The notes under the pieces: generated by a model
Told to the model about the DNA's origin: nothing
The model's database searches: none
What the model saw: the letters and a program-made list of their open reading frames with translations, nothing else
Source of the DNA: Ambrosia x helenae
Lineage: Eukaryota > Streptophyta > Magnoliopsida > Asterales > Asteraceae
Assembly: GCA_030844895.1 (NCBI GenBank)
Contig: CM061227.1
Location: forward strand, 79,061,738-79,125,737
Reading direction: 5' to 3'
Length of the DNA stretch: 64,000 bases
Part shown: one piece after another, positions 1-9,589 of the stretch
How the letters are laid out: every line of letters starts with the position of its first letter
Numbering within the stretch: position 1 is the first letter of the stretch
Position numbers and translations under genes: made by a program

Positions 1-1542
1 GGCGAGGAAGTGATTATGGTCGCGAACATAATCATGAATCCGCAGGCACAAGGGCATTTCGGGGATATTTTATTAAAGATCATGAGAGTAGGATCAACGC
101 CCTTGAACGGAAATTTGTGTGAACCACTCGGCTTGTTACCGACAAGATAGGAATACACCTTACCTTTAGTACTTCTTGGTCTCCTAAACATAATGTTCCC
201 ATCCGATGGATGATAGTCTCGAACTTGTTGAATAATTCTCCGTCATGTCTTAGAACACCTTGATAGAATTATCCATGAGAAGCTCCTTGTTTATGTAACG
301 AACATTCCAAACTTCTATTTTGAAAAACGAAACTCATGCTCAATGCTCCGTTTTTGGTCACAAAACCTTACTTGGACATCCCTTGAAACTCGAAATCGTT
401 CATTTGAACCATTGTGCATAATCTTTAGATTGGAAATATTGTGAGATAACGCTTTGATAAGCGTTTTTGAACTCTAATTGTCGCGTTCCCTTTTATTTCT
501 TTGGAAAAATCTTAACAATCCATGGTCACTTTAGCAAAACTTGTGAGCAAAGTCATCCAATGTCACTCAAAGACCCGGTGATTTTTCCTCGTTCTGTCAT
601 CAGTAACCCCTTGGATACCGTGTTCCGACTCTTCTAATAACACTTAAGCGCATAAATCTCCACGATTGATCCTGGCTCTCTGAATATTTCAGTCTCTTCG
701 GGAAGTGTAACTCCTGGAATCTTATGAGAACGCCAAAGAAATTTTAGTCTACCCAACGATCATTCCAAATCCGTATTAAAATTTTCTGATTATCAACCAA
801 AATATTGAATTTCTTTCCAATTCTGGACAAAGATGTACCTACCGGTATCATTCGATTTGAACAAGTTACACAACCTTGTACCATAATCCAGGTGTGGCGA
901 TTACATTCATCCGTACAAAGTGCAGCATCTAACCCTTTAGTAAGAACTTTGGTGAGACGCTGGCGAAAGATAAGAAATATTCGTGAAGATTCTACAGTTA
1001 ACCTGACAGTTCTAACTTAAAAACCCTTGAAACTCTAGATGATAAGCAAGAAACAACCTAAAAGAGCACATTCGTCCTCGTTAGTAAACTCTTTTAGTTG
1101 TGATGAAACCGTTAATTCCAATCAAAGCAAAGCGTTTGCCTGCTCTTTATTTCATAAAAATTTTATCAGTCATGTCATTTCGATCATTCTTGTGTAACTT
1201 TCGTGTTTGTTTCTTGTCCTCTAGATATTTACGTTCCTTTCGGATTGTACAAACTCCTGAAACTTATGTGAACATCAAGAAAACTCTTTCTGTTTGTTAC
1301 GAAACCATTAATTCCGACCAAAGTAAAACATTTGCTCTTTCCCCATGCTATCCCAAAATTTTACTAGTCATTGCAATTCGATCATTCTTGTTATTCGAGT
1401 TAGTATCGTTAAGAAACATGACACCTTAATGTAAGGTAAATTGGCGATTACGGTCCCGATCGTAATCGCGAATTTACACATACGTTATGGTGGTATGAAA
1501 TTCCATGAAGGTTTTTGGGAAAGATTTCCAGTACATTTTTGA

Positions 1543-1755
1543 AGTACCAAAGGTGTGGTGGGTTAGTTGCGGTACACCCTATATATAAACACCGATGGTG
1601 CATCAGGAATGAGACTGGGAATCAATCTAAAAATTAAATCCTATTTCTTGAAAAAGACTTCTGGTAAGTTTCTGGAGTACCAAAGGTGTGGTGGGTTAGC
1701 TGCGGTACACCCTATATATAAACACCAATGGTACGTCAGGGATGAGACTGGAAGT
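1543..1755 (+). repeat. Two-copy tandem repeat, period about 133 bp, with TATA-like core
   Basis: The segment beginning AGTACCAAAGGTGTGG at 1543 recurs at 1676. Each unit carries GCGGTACACCC followed by TATATATAAACACC. The same pair is present in the second internal copy at about 14193-14403. The units differ by a few bases, so the duplication predates duplication of the whole internal region. Confidence 0.8.
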
Positions 1756-2691
1756 CTGAAGCAGAATGAATTCTAGTTTGTTTTCAGACATTGTATCCAA
1801 CCGGATGTTCTTTTCAAATTGTTGAACGAAACCATTGATTCTGATCAAAATGTCGCAATCCTTGCGAAGATGATACGATCGATGTGAAAGCAAAGAAAAT
1901 ATTTGATCTTTCCATTTTTCCAGTGAAACTCTTCGGCCAAAACCAGAAGATACCTTTTCGTTAACTGACGCCGAGGTTTCCCATGAATCTGTTTTTATAA
2001 ACCCGCTTGTGATAAATGGAAACGCCCAATCCATTTCGGTCCTGCATGGTGAATGACAAGAAGAACACTTGATATGAAAAGTACTTCTTTACCAAAGCCC
2101 AAGTAACGCCCAACTTGGTAAGTGTAAAGTTGGTTTTCTTTTGCTCGTCCATTTGAATGCCTTCCATCCCTCCCCCATTGAATCGTTTTGTTAAACTAAT
2201 AAGGAAATGAAACAGGATCATTTTTAAAACCAATCGAACGACCAAAAGATTGAAGAATTTGCAAGTCCTGTTTCCATGATTTCCATGTCCTAGCTGTTTA
2301 TCTAACCATTTTGACGATTGATAAGCCATCAATTTAGTAAACCTTCCTGTATTTGGACACCCTATCGGATAAGCTAATCTCCATACCTTCATTTTGTAAA
2401 AAGGATTGTTAAGTTTTAAAGCCCCTATTGTTCGTATGAGCCGCAAACCTGTTTTGAAAAACATAGTATGACCGTATAGAGCTTTAGTATCGGTTGTTCC
2501 TTGTAATTTTGTGGTATATTTTGAATTTATTTTTCCGTTGTTCTGTAGTAAGACCTGTCTACCTAGCAAGGTATCTATAAGTTCGCATCCATAAGTAACA
2601 CTAGATAATCGAATAACCTTAACAAGGTATGAGAATGGTGATTGGACTACAAGATATAATCCCAACCATAATTTCGCGGACGAAATTCTTA

Positions 2692-2710
2692 TAAGGGGGG
2701 GGGGGGAGAA
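2692..2710 (+). other. Polypurine tract, first copy
   Basis: A purine run containing a long G tract and ending GGAGAA directly precedes the LTR start TGTAACAACCC. It follows a GGACGAAATTC word typical of plant Ty3/gypsy elements. It would prime plus-strand DNA synthesis. The G run is longer here than in the second copy. Confidence 0.8.
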
Positions 2711-2984
2711 TGTAACAACCCGGCACCGACCCCCAAAATTTTTTTCGAGTAATAATATTATTATCGTGTAATAAAAGCGAGCCAAACCCAATAATGAGCG
2801 AGCCGGTTAGGTGCGAAACTGAAAACCGAACCGAATAATATAACCAATATTATTATAATACATGTTCGAGACCGAGTTAATACGCAATAACGAACCCAAC
2901 CCGTACCCGAACGGATCGGGTGAGTCACCAAAAGGAGAGGACACTTGTCCTCCTCTCCTCTTGACAACCCATTCCCTTCCTTTT

Positions 2985-2994
2985 TATATAAATA
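2985..2994 (+). promoter_or_regulatory. LTR 1 TATA box
   Basis: TATATAAATA lies about 275 bp into the LTR and is followed by a CA-rich, then GA-rich leader. This is the expected U3/R organisation. It is conserved in LTR 2 at 15630-15639. Confidence 0.6.
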
Positions 2995-3480
2995 CCCACA
3001 CACATCTGAGATGTGTGTTTTGTTTACATCTCACACACACACTACACATATGTTGAGCAGAGAGAAAGAGATAGAGAGGGGAAAGAGCCGGAGGTCTCCT
3101 CCTCCGCCTCCGGCGGTCCTCCGGCCGAACCCCAGCAGCCACCAAACCACAACACCCTCACCACCTACTCCATCCATAACCCGATCAAAAGAAGAGAGAG
3201 AGAGAGAAATGGTGAAGAGAGAGAGAGACGCAGAACAGAGAGAGAGAAGACGGCGGCGACAGAGGTGGTGGTACGAGTAAGGTTCTGATCAAGTCAGATC
3301 TGGTCTCTAAGGTAAACCCCCAATCTCTCACCTCTTGAAATAACCTAACTAGGAAGATGGTGGGTTATATAAAGGAGTTTATTGTGATGGTTGTGGTTTC
3401 GGGTATAGGTGGTGGTCCGAGGGATGAAGATGATGATGATTGAGAGATAATGGTTGGAAGGGATTCCAGAAGGTGGTGGT

Positions 3481-3740
3481 GATGGTGGACGCAGGTGGTG
3501 GCAGTGGCAATATGAGGATGGTTTCTGTGATGGAGCTACGGTGATGGTCGAGTATCAGGTTCAGAAGTGTTGAGCAGTGGTCTCGAGGGTTGGGGTAGAA
3601 TTAGTCGTGGTGGTGATGGTGGACGCAGGTGGTGGCAGTGGCAATATGAGGATGGTTTCTGTGATGGAGCTACGGTGATGGTCGAGTATCAGGTTCAGAA
3701 GTGTTGAGCAGTGGTCTCGAGGGTTGGGGTAGAATTAGTC
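3481..3740 (+). repeat. 133-bp tandem duplication inside LTR 1
   Basis: The unit beginning GATGGTGGACGCAGG at 3481 repeats at 3614 with essentially no divergence. LTR 2 has a single unit (about 16133-16265). The duplication therefore arose after the two LTRs separated, or was lost from LTR 2. Confidence 0.85.
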
Positions 3741-3772
3741 GTGGTGGTGGTTGTTCTCAGGTTAGGTGACGG

Positions 3773-3870
3773 GTCAACCTTCGGGTCAAACTATGGTCAA
3801 CAGTAGTCAACCCAGTCAACAGTTGGTCAACCAAAGTCAACAGGTCAACTGGATGGTCAACCGGGTCAAA
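3773..3870 (-). repeat. GTCAA/TTGAC array in LTR (W-box-like cores)
   Basis: Ten GTCAA words lie within 98 bp. Seven are GGTCAA, that is TTGACC on the minus strand, which matches the W-box core bound by WRKY factors. The array is conserved in LTR 2 at 16291-16390. It lies downstream of the TATA box, so a role as a transcribed or enhancer element is possible but unproven. Confidence 0.6.
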
Positions 3871-5106
3871 CCTGAGCCTAAGTTGAGCGATAGGTATAAC
3901 CGAACTTGACAATTAGACTATTATATTTATATATTTATTTATTTATACATAACGTTGCGTGTGGGACTTGACGAGCGTTTAGACGAACCAAACATAAGAA
4001 TGAATGTATAACTAGTTACTTGAACATTTGAACGCCAAACTTGAGACACGGACTTGACATTTGAACCATTGGATAATGAGACTTCAAGATGGGGATCGAC
4101 ACTTGAAACTTCGGACATTGAAACCTAAGGCTCGACACATCAAGCACTTAGATTATGGACTCGACAACTAAGGACTTGGATATTTGAAGGTCACGGTATA
4201 GACTTGGAATACAATTAAGATCAACACCTAAGCGTCGGACATGATAGTTATAACCATTACATAATAAGTAAGGATGAATACATATTAGAATGTACCTCAA
4301 CACATGGAATAATACCTTGGACATTTGGACATTGCCTAGAACACTTGATACCTCGACAACTAAGATTCGGATATAATACAACCTACTTAAAGTAAAGATA
4401 TAGAAATACATAGATTGGAATAGATAACGACATGGATGTGAGACATAAGGTGCGGACATAATAGATATTGTATTAGACATCGTCTCGACTAGGCATGAAC
4501 TAAGTTACATAGTATAACTTTAAGATGCGGTACACCGAAAAGACATAAAACCTATCATAGAATATTTGATGACGTCTACTAACTTATGATGGTTAGAACC
4601 TTAGACTATAAGATACATAGACATGGACAACCAGGAGGGAAACCTAGGAGGATCACCTAGATGAGTAAATAGATATACATATATATTAAACCTTGGACAA
4701 CTAAAACCCGATGACAAGAATTGTATAATGCGAAACCATACGCTCGAACTCGTCCCCACGTATGACCCGTTGTAATTAAGACCAAACACTAATAATTTTG
4801 TCGACTTAGGATTCGACCAGGAGTTTAGCCGTACAAGATGTCAGACGCTTTGGTTACTATAAACTATTCGTATGCATGGCTTCCAGGTGAGTCCCGTGTA
4901 CCTTCCCCACTTTTCGTGTTTTACTGTTTTGGGGTGAATGCATGCTTCCTTTTTATAAAACTGTTTGATGTGACAAGATAGTAGCTGCCGAATAACCATA
5001 CCGACACTCATTAACCCAGGGGATTGGGCCACTTAATATGTGGGTAGCGCTACTTGGGGAAACCCCCACGCACAGTGGATCCGGAAGCCCGGAAAACCCT
5101 CCACTG

Positions 5107-5111
5107 AGGCC
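5107..5111 (+). other. Target-site duplication AGGCC, left copy
   Basis: AGGCC precedes TGATACGC at 5112 and recurs at 11884-11888 after GCGTATCA. The second LTR reads straight through this point with a single AGGCC (around 17627-17631), so the empty site is preserved in the same window. Confidence 0.9.
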
Positions 5112-6997
5112 TGATACGCTCTAAAATATACATATATTTATATCAATATTCTCTACACTTCATATAATTTTTGGGCTAGTTTTTACTAAATATTACTTCT
5201 ATTTAGTTCGTATTATTTATTTAAAGATTTTGTGAGGGAACGAGCTAAAATGGGGCATTTGAATTAAACTTGAGACTCACTAATTCTTAATATTTTAATG
5301 GGTCATCTAATTAAATGTTTTATTTTGAATAGACTCTTATTTAATTTTTGTGTTGTAGGAACTGTTGGATCCGGGCCCAATACAAGATGGACATTGGACT
5401 ACAACAAGACTAAATGGATCACACATCTTTTGGGCTTCATCTTAACTACAACATAAATTAAGTTTGGGCTATAAGGACTAATAAAATGTCATGACAATGG
5501 AGTTGGGCCGGCCCATCTAAAGAAATTAGGGTGTAGGCTTCGGTGGCTAGAGATTATAAATAGAAAGAGGGGGAGGCGAAAGGTCATCATCACAAAGAAG
5601 AAAAGAAAAGCACAAAAAATAGAGGTGTCAGGGGTGTGAGCTCACATCATCTAGCTGACATCGAAAAAAAAAAATAACAATACATATATAATAATAATAA
5701 AGTGGTGAGGAGTTACCTAGGGGGTTGGAGCAGCTATGGAGGGCACGTGAGTGACAGGTGAAAGAATTTTCTTTGGCGGCTGTCAAGGGTCACTAGCTTT
5801 TGGCACTTTAATTGAGAATCAGTGGGGGAAACAAGTCACAAATCTTTGGTTTGTTTTATTTCTTTTATTATTCATGTTATGGATTTAGTTTGTGAACTTA
5901 TTTATTTTGTCTTGTTATTAATTATGGTTGGCTAGATTTATGTTGGTTGCCCAGACTTGGGATGATTATTGAATATTATTGTTGATGGTTTTTGGGATTT
6001 GACACTCGTTTGACACTTGTTTATGTATAAAAGTCTAAACTTTATTGGTTTTTGTTGTGATTTATTACCCGGATGATGTTTGCGTTATATTTTTAGATTC
6101 ATATGTGACTATAGTTTATTAACTTAGTGTTTTAAATTAAAAGTCGCATATTTTTATCATTTGCTTCGTGTGATGATTTGATGGGTTAACTTGTTGACTT
6201 AGGATCTAGAAATTGTATGTTCGACATCGTTTTGGGTTTGTCACCTACCTTGAGACCGAGAGGAGATAGGTTGTGGGTTTGTTAGGATTTATTGGTTTAT
6301 TTGGTTAGATATTGCACGAGAGTGAATTTCTTTCCCGGTATCCTTTTTTATCCGCTTTCCCAAACATTTACCTTTAGGAATAGATTCACCCGTCGATATC
6401 GTTAGGTATTTGGTGATTAGTGAGACCGAGAGGAGATCTAATCTTTGGGTGCGTAAACTTGTATGTTTGGTGAGACCGAGAGGTGATCCATTCTTTACCC
6501 GGTGAGCTTCATGACTGCTTAGGATTTCATTTAGTGTTCTAGTGAGACCAAGAGGAGATCTAGATACTATAGTGTTTCCCGAGTTGGTCATACCCGTAGA
6601 TCCCGGTAGTCATTCGAGTATCCATTTCTCATTAGCTTTCAGCTTTATCAGTAGGATTCCCAGTCTAGGCAACCATCTTCCCCATTTCTGATTCCTCTCT
6701 CGTGAGCATTTACTCTCTGATCTCTCGTCCTTCCTGCTTGTTTATTTCTTGTCTTATTTTATTTGTTTATTGTTCTAGTTATCTTTTAGTAAAAAAAAAA
6801 TCATGCTCTTTTATCTAGATTAGGACTCGATAGAGGTTTAGTATCGAGGGCTGCATATCAGTGTCCACGGATTGATACTTGGTCTTACCGACTTTACTAC
6901 ACTACGACCGGTACACTGCCGTGTTGCGTGGTTTAGCTTGGTCATTCCATTTTTAAAACCAGATTGTGAAACATAAAATATTTTTATATATTAAACC
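5112..6997 (+). repeat. Left arm of the giant palindrome (LTR, plus orientation)
   Basis: The sequence starts TGATACGCTC and is matched in inverse by 7014-8889, with only small indels and rare substitutions visible. A TATA box (TATAAATA, 5555-5562) and a GGGCCGGCCC word lie upstream of the presumed transcript start. The LTR probably ends at ACGACA (about 7003), just beyond the arm. The following ATCAGTTTTTGG resembles the start of the primer-binding region in Athila/Tat elements. Confidence 0.85.
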
Positions 6998-7013
6998 ACG
7001 ACAATCAGTTTTT
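6998..7013 (+). other. 16-bp spacer at the centre of the palindrome
   Basis: The unique spacer ACGACAATCAGTTTTT separates the two arms. Its first part looks like the last bases of the plus-oriented LTR. The remainder, with the next GG, looks like the first bases of a primer-binding region. The switch to the inverted copy happens at that point. Confidence 0.7.
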
Positions 7014-8889
7014 GGTTTAATATATAAAAATATTTTATGTTTCACAATCTGGTTTTAAAAATGGAATGACCAAGCTAAACCACGCAACACGGCAGTGTAC
7101 CGGTCGTAGTGTAGTAAAGTCGGTAAGACCAAGTATCAATCCGTGGACACTGATATGCAGCCCTCGATACTAAACCTCTATCGAGTCCTAATCTAGATAA
7201 AAGAGCATGATTTTTTTTTTACTAAAAGATAACTAGAACAATAAACAAATAAAATAAGACAAGAAATAAACAAGCAGGAAGGACGAGAGATCAGAGAGTA
7301 AACGCTCACGAAAGAGGAATCAGAAATGGAGAGGATGGTTGCCTAGACTGGGAATCCTACTGATAAAGCTGAAAGCTAACGGGAAATGGATACTCGAATG
7401 ACTACCGGGATCTACGGGTATAACCAACTCGGGAAACACTATAGTATCTAGATCTTCTCTCGGTCACACTAGAACACTAAATGAAATCCTAAGTAGTCAT
7501 GAAGCTCACCGGGTAAAGAATGGATCACCTCTCGGTCTCACCAAACATACAAGTTTACGCACCCGAAGATTAGATCTCCTCTCGGTCTCACTAATCACCA
7601 AATACCTAACGGTATCAAGGGGTGAATCTATTCCTAAAGGTAAATGTTTGGGAAAGTGGATAAAAAGGATACCGGGAAAGAAATTCACTCTCGTGCAATA
7701 TCTAACCAAATAAACCAATAAATCCTAACAAACCCACAACCTATCTCCTCTCGGTCTCAAGGTAGGTGACAAACCCAAAACGATGTCGAACATACAATTT
7801 CTAGATCCTAAGTCAACAAGTTAACCCATCAAATCATCACACGAAGCAAATGATAAAAATATGCGACTTTTAATTTAAAACACTAAGTTAATAAACTATA
7901 GTCACATATGAATCTAAAAATATAACGCAAACATCATCCGGGTAATAAATCACAACAAAAACCAATAAAGTTTAGATTTTTATACATAAACAAGTGTCAA
8001 ACGAGTGTCAAATCCCAAAAACCATCAACAATAATATTCAATAATCATCCCAAGTCTGGGCAACCAACATAAATCTAGCCAACCATAATTAATAACAAGA
8101 CAAAATAAATAAGTTCACAAACTAAATCCATAACATGAATAATAAAAGAAATAAAACAAACCAAAGATTTGTGACTTGTTTCCCCCACTGATTCTCAATT
8201 AAAGTGCCAAAAGCTAGTGACCCTTGACAGCTGCCAAAGAAAATTCTTTCACCTGTCACTCACGTGCCCTCCATAGCTGCTCCAACCCCCTAGGTAACTC
8301 CTCACCACTTTATTATTATTATATATGTATTGTTATTTTTTTTTTTCGATGTCAGCTAGATGATGTGAGCTCACACCTCTATTTCTTGTGCTTTTCTTTT
8401 CTTCTTTGTGATGATGACCTTTCGCCTCCCCCTCTTTCTATTTATAATCTCTAGCCACCGAAGCCTACACCCTAATTTCTTTAGATGGGCCGGCCCAACT
8501 CCATTGTCATGACATTTTATTAGTCCTTATAGCCCAAACTTAATTTATGTTGTAGTTAAGATGAAGCCCAAAAGATGTGTGATCCATTTAGTCTTGTTGT
8601 AGTCCAATGTCCATCTTGTATTGGGCCCGGATCCAACAGTTCCTACAACACAAAAATTAAATAAGAGTCTATTCAAAATAAAACATTTAATTAGATGACC
8701 CATTAAAATATTAAGAATTAGTGAGTCTCAAGTTTAATTCAAATGCCCCATTTTAGCTCGTTCCCTCACAAAATCTTTAAATAAATAATACGAACTAAAT
8801 AGAAGTAATATTTAGTAAAAACTAGCCCAAAAATTATATGAAGTGTAGAGAATATTGATATAAATATATGTATATTTTAGAGCGTATCA
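7014..8889 (-). repeat. Right arm of the giant palindrome (LTR, minus orientation)
   Basis: This is the reverse complement of the left arm, about 10 bp shorter overall. Its TATA box reads toward the centre (8439-8446 on the minus strand). It begins on the minus strand with TGATACGC at 8889, immediately after a TGTGGGGATGTT polypurine-type tract, so it occupies the position of a normal 3' LTR. Confidence 0.85.
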
Positions 8890-8907
8890 AACATCCCCAC
8901 ACTTATT
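8890..8907 (-). other. Polypurine tract, minus strand
   Basis: On the minus strand AAGTGTGGGGATGTT directly precedes the LTR start at 8889. This matches the 3' LTR-proximal tract of Athila/Tat-type plant elements (recalled, not searched). Confidence 0.65.
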
Positions 8908-9589
8908 CATTTGCTTGTCCCTAAGCAAAAATCAAACAACACATCATACCCACACTTAGAACAAATACGACTAACATCTAGCAAGGCCTAAGCAAGCCAC
9001 AAATCCTAAGGACACAAAGAAATCACAAGACTTACAACGGTCAAGAAGCATATGGCCCAACTAGTCAAATGTGATACCATTTTTTTTTTTTTTTTGAAAA
9101 CATGGGATAACCTAATCAAGTTTCACTCCCCATCAAGATTCCAACCAAACCAAGCTATTACCCCTCACATAGATCACTCGACTCTCGGTGTATATCAATC
9201 ATAAAAGTGATCCCTCAATACCTAAACATGAAGCTTGAGACACATAGGCTTGTACAAGGATCAAATCTCCACCTAAATGGCTTGGACCAACATTAATCAA
9301 GAGGACTTATGGGTAGGCTAGGGCTAAGGGTAGGATATATTTGGGAAAAGTGGCTAAAAAGAAAATAAAGATGAAAATCCGGAAAAATAAACTCAAAACA
9401 TAAAAATAACTAAGATGAGTAATTTTGACCCATATCTAAATTATTCTATTTTTTTTCTTTTTTTTTTACTCAACAATTTATTTTTGTACGACTTGAACAG
9501 CTCGCTTTCTCTTTTTTTTTCTTTCTTTCTCTTTTTTTTTCTTTTTTTTTTCAACTTTTTTTTTTCTTTTTTTTTTTTTTTTTTTTAGC
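8908..9589. other. Internal remnant with poly-T tracts, no gene
   Basis: About 680 bp of degenerate internal sequence lies between the minus-strand polypurine tract and the third LTR copy. It includes long T and CT tracts (9091-9108 and 9445-9590). I see no coding potential. Most of the original internal region is missing. Confidence 0.5.

Larger units (their letters stand above)
1..2710 (+). mobile_element. Internal region, first copy, of a non-autonomous LTR retrotransposon
   Basis: Positions 1-2710 repeat 12649-15355 almost base for base and end in the same purine tract directly before an LTR. This is therefore the internal region of an element whose 5' part lies left of the window. I find no gag, protease, RT or integrase motif in any frame. 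The open frames present are short, or lack an ATG, and have no recognisable domain. The element is best described as a large retrotransposon derivative mobilised in trans. An internal duplicated segment lies at 1543-1755. Confidence 0.75.

Noticed and set aside
1961..2791. 276-codon minus-strand frame, with a 256-codon counterpart at 14611-15381
   Set aside because: It starts with TTG, has no domain, crosses the polypurine tract and LTR border, and is shared only because the two internal copies are near-identical.
2862..3288. Short plus-strand frames in the LTR leader, repeated in LTR 2
   Set aside because: Low-complexity Arg/Glu and Pro/Ser translations of GA and CA repeats downstream of the TATA box, with no sign of coding constraint.
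7506..7718. Matching minus-strand frames at 6289-6591 and 7506-7718
   Set aside because: They arise from the LTR arms and have no domain. Their pairing reflects the palindrome, not a gene.
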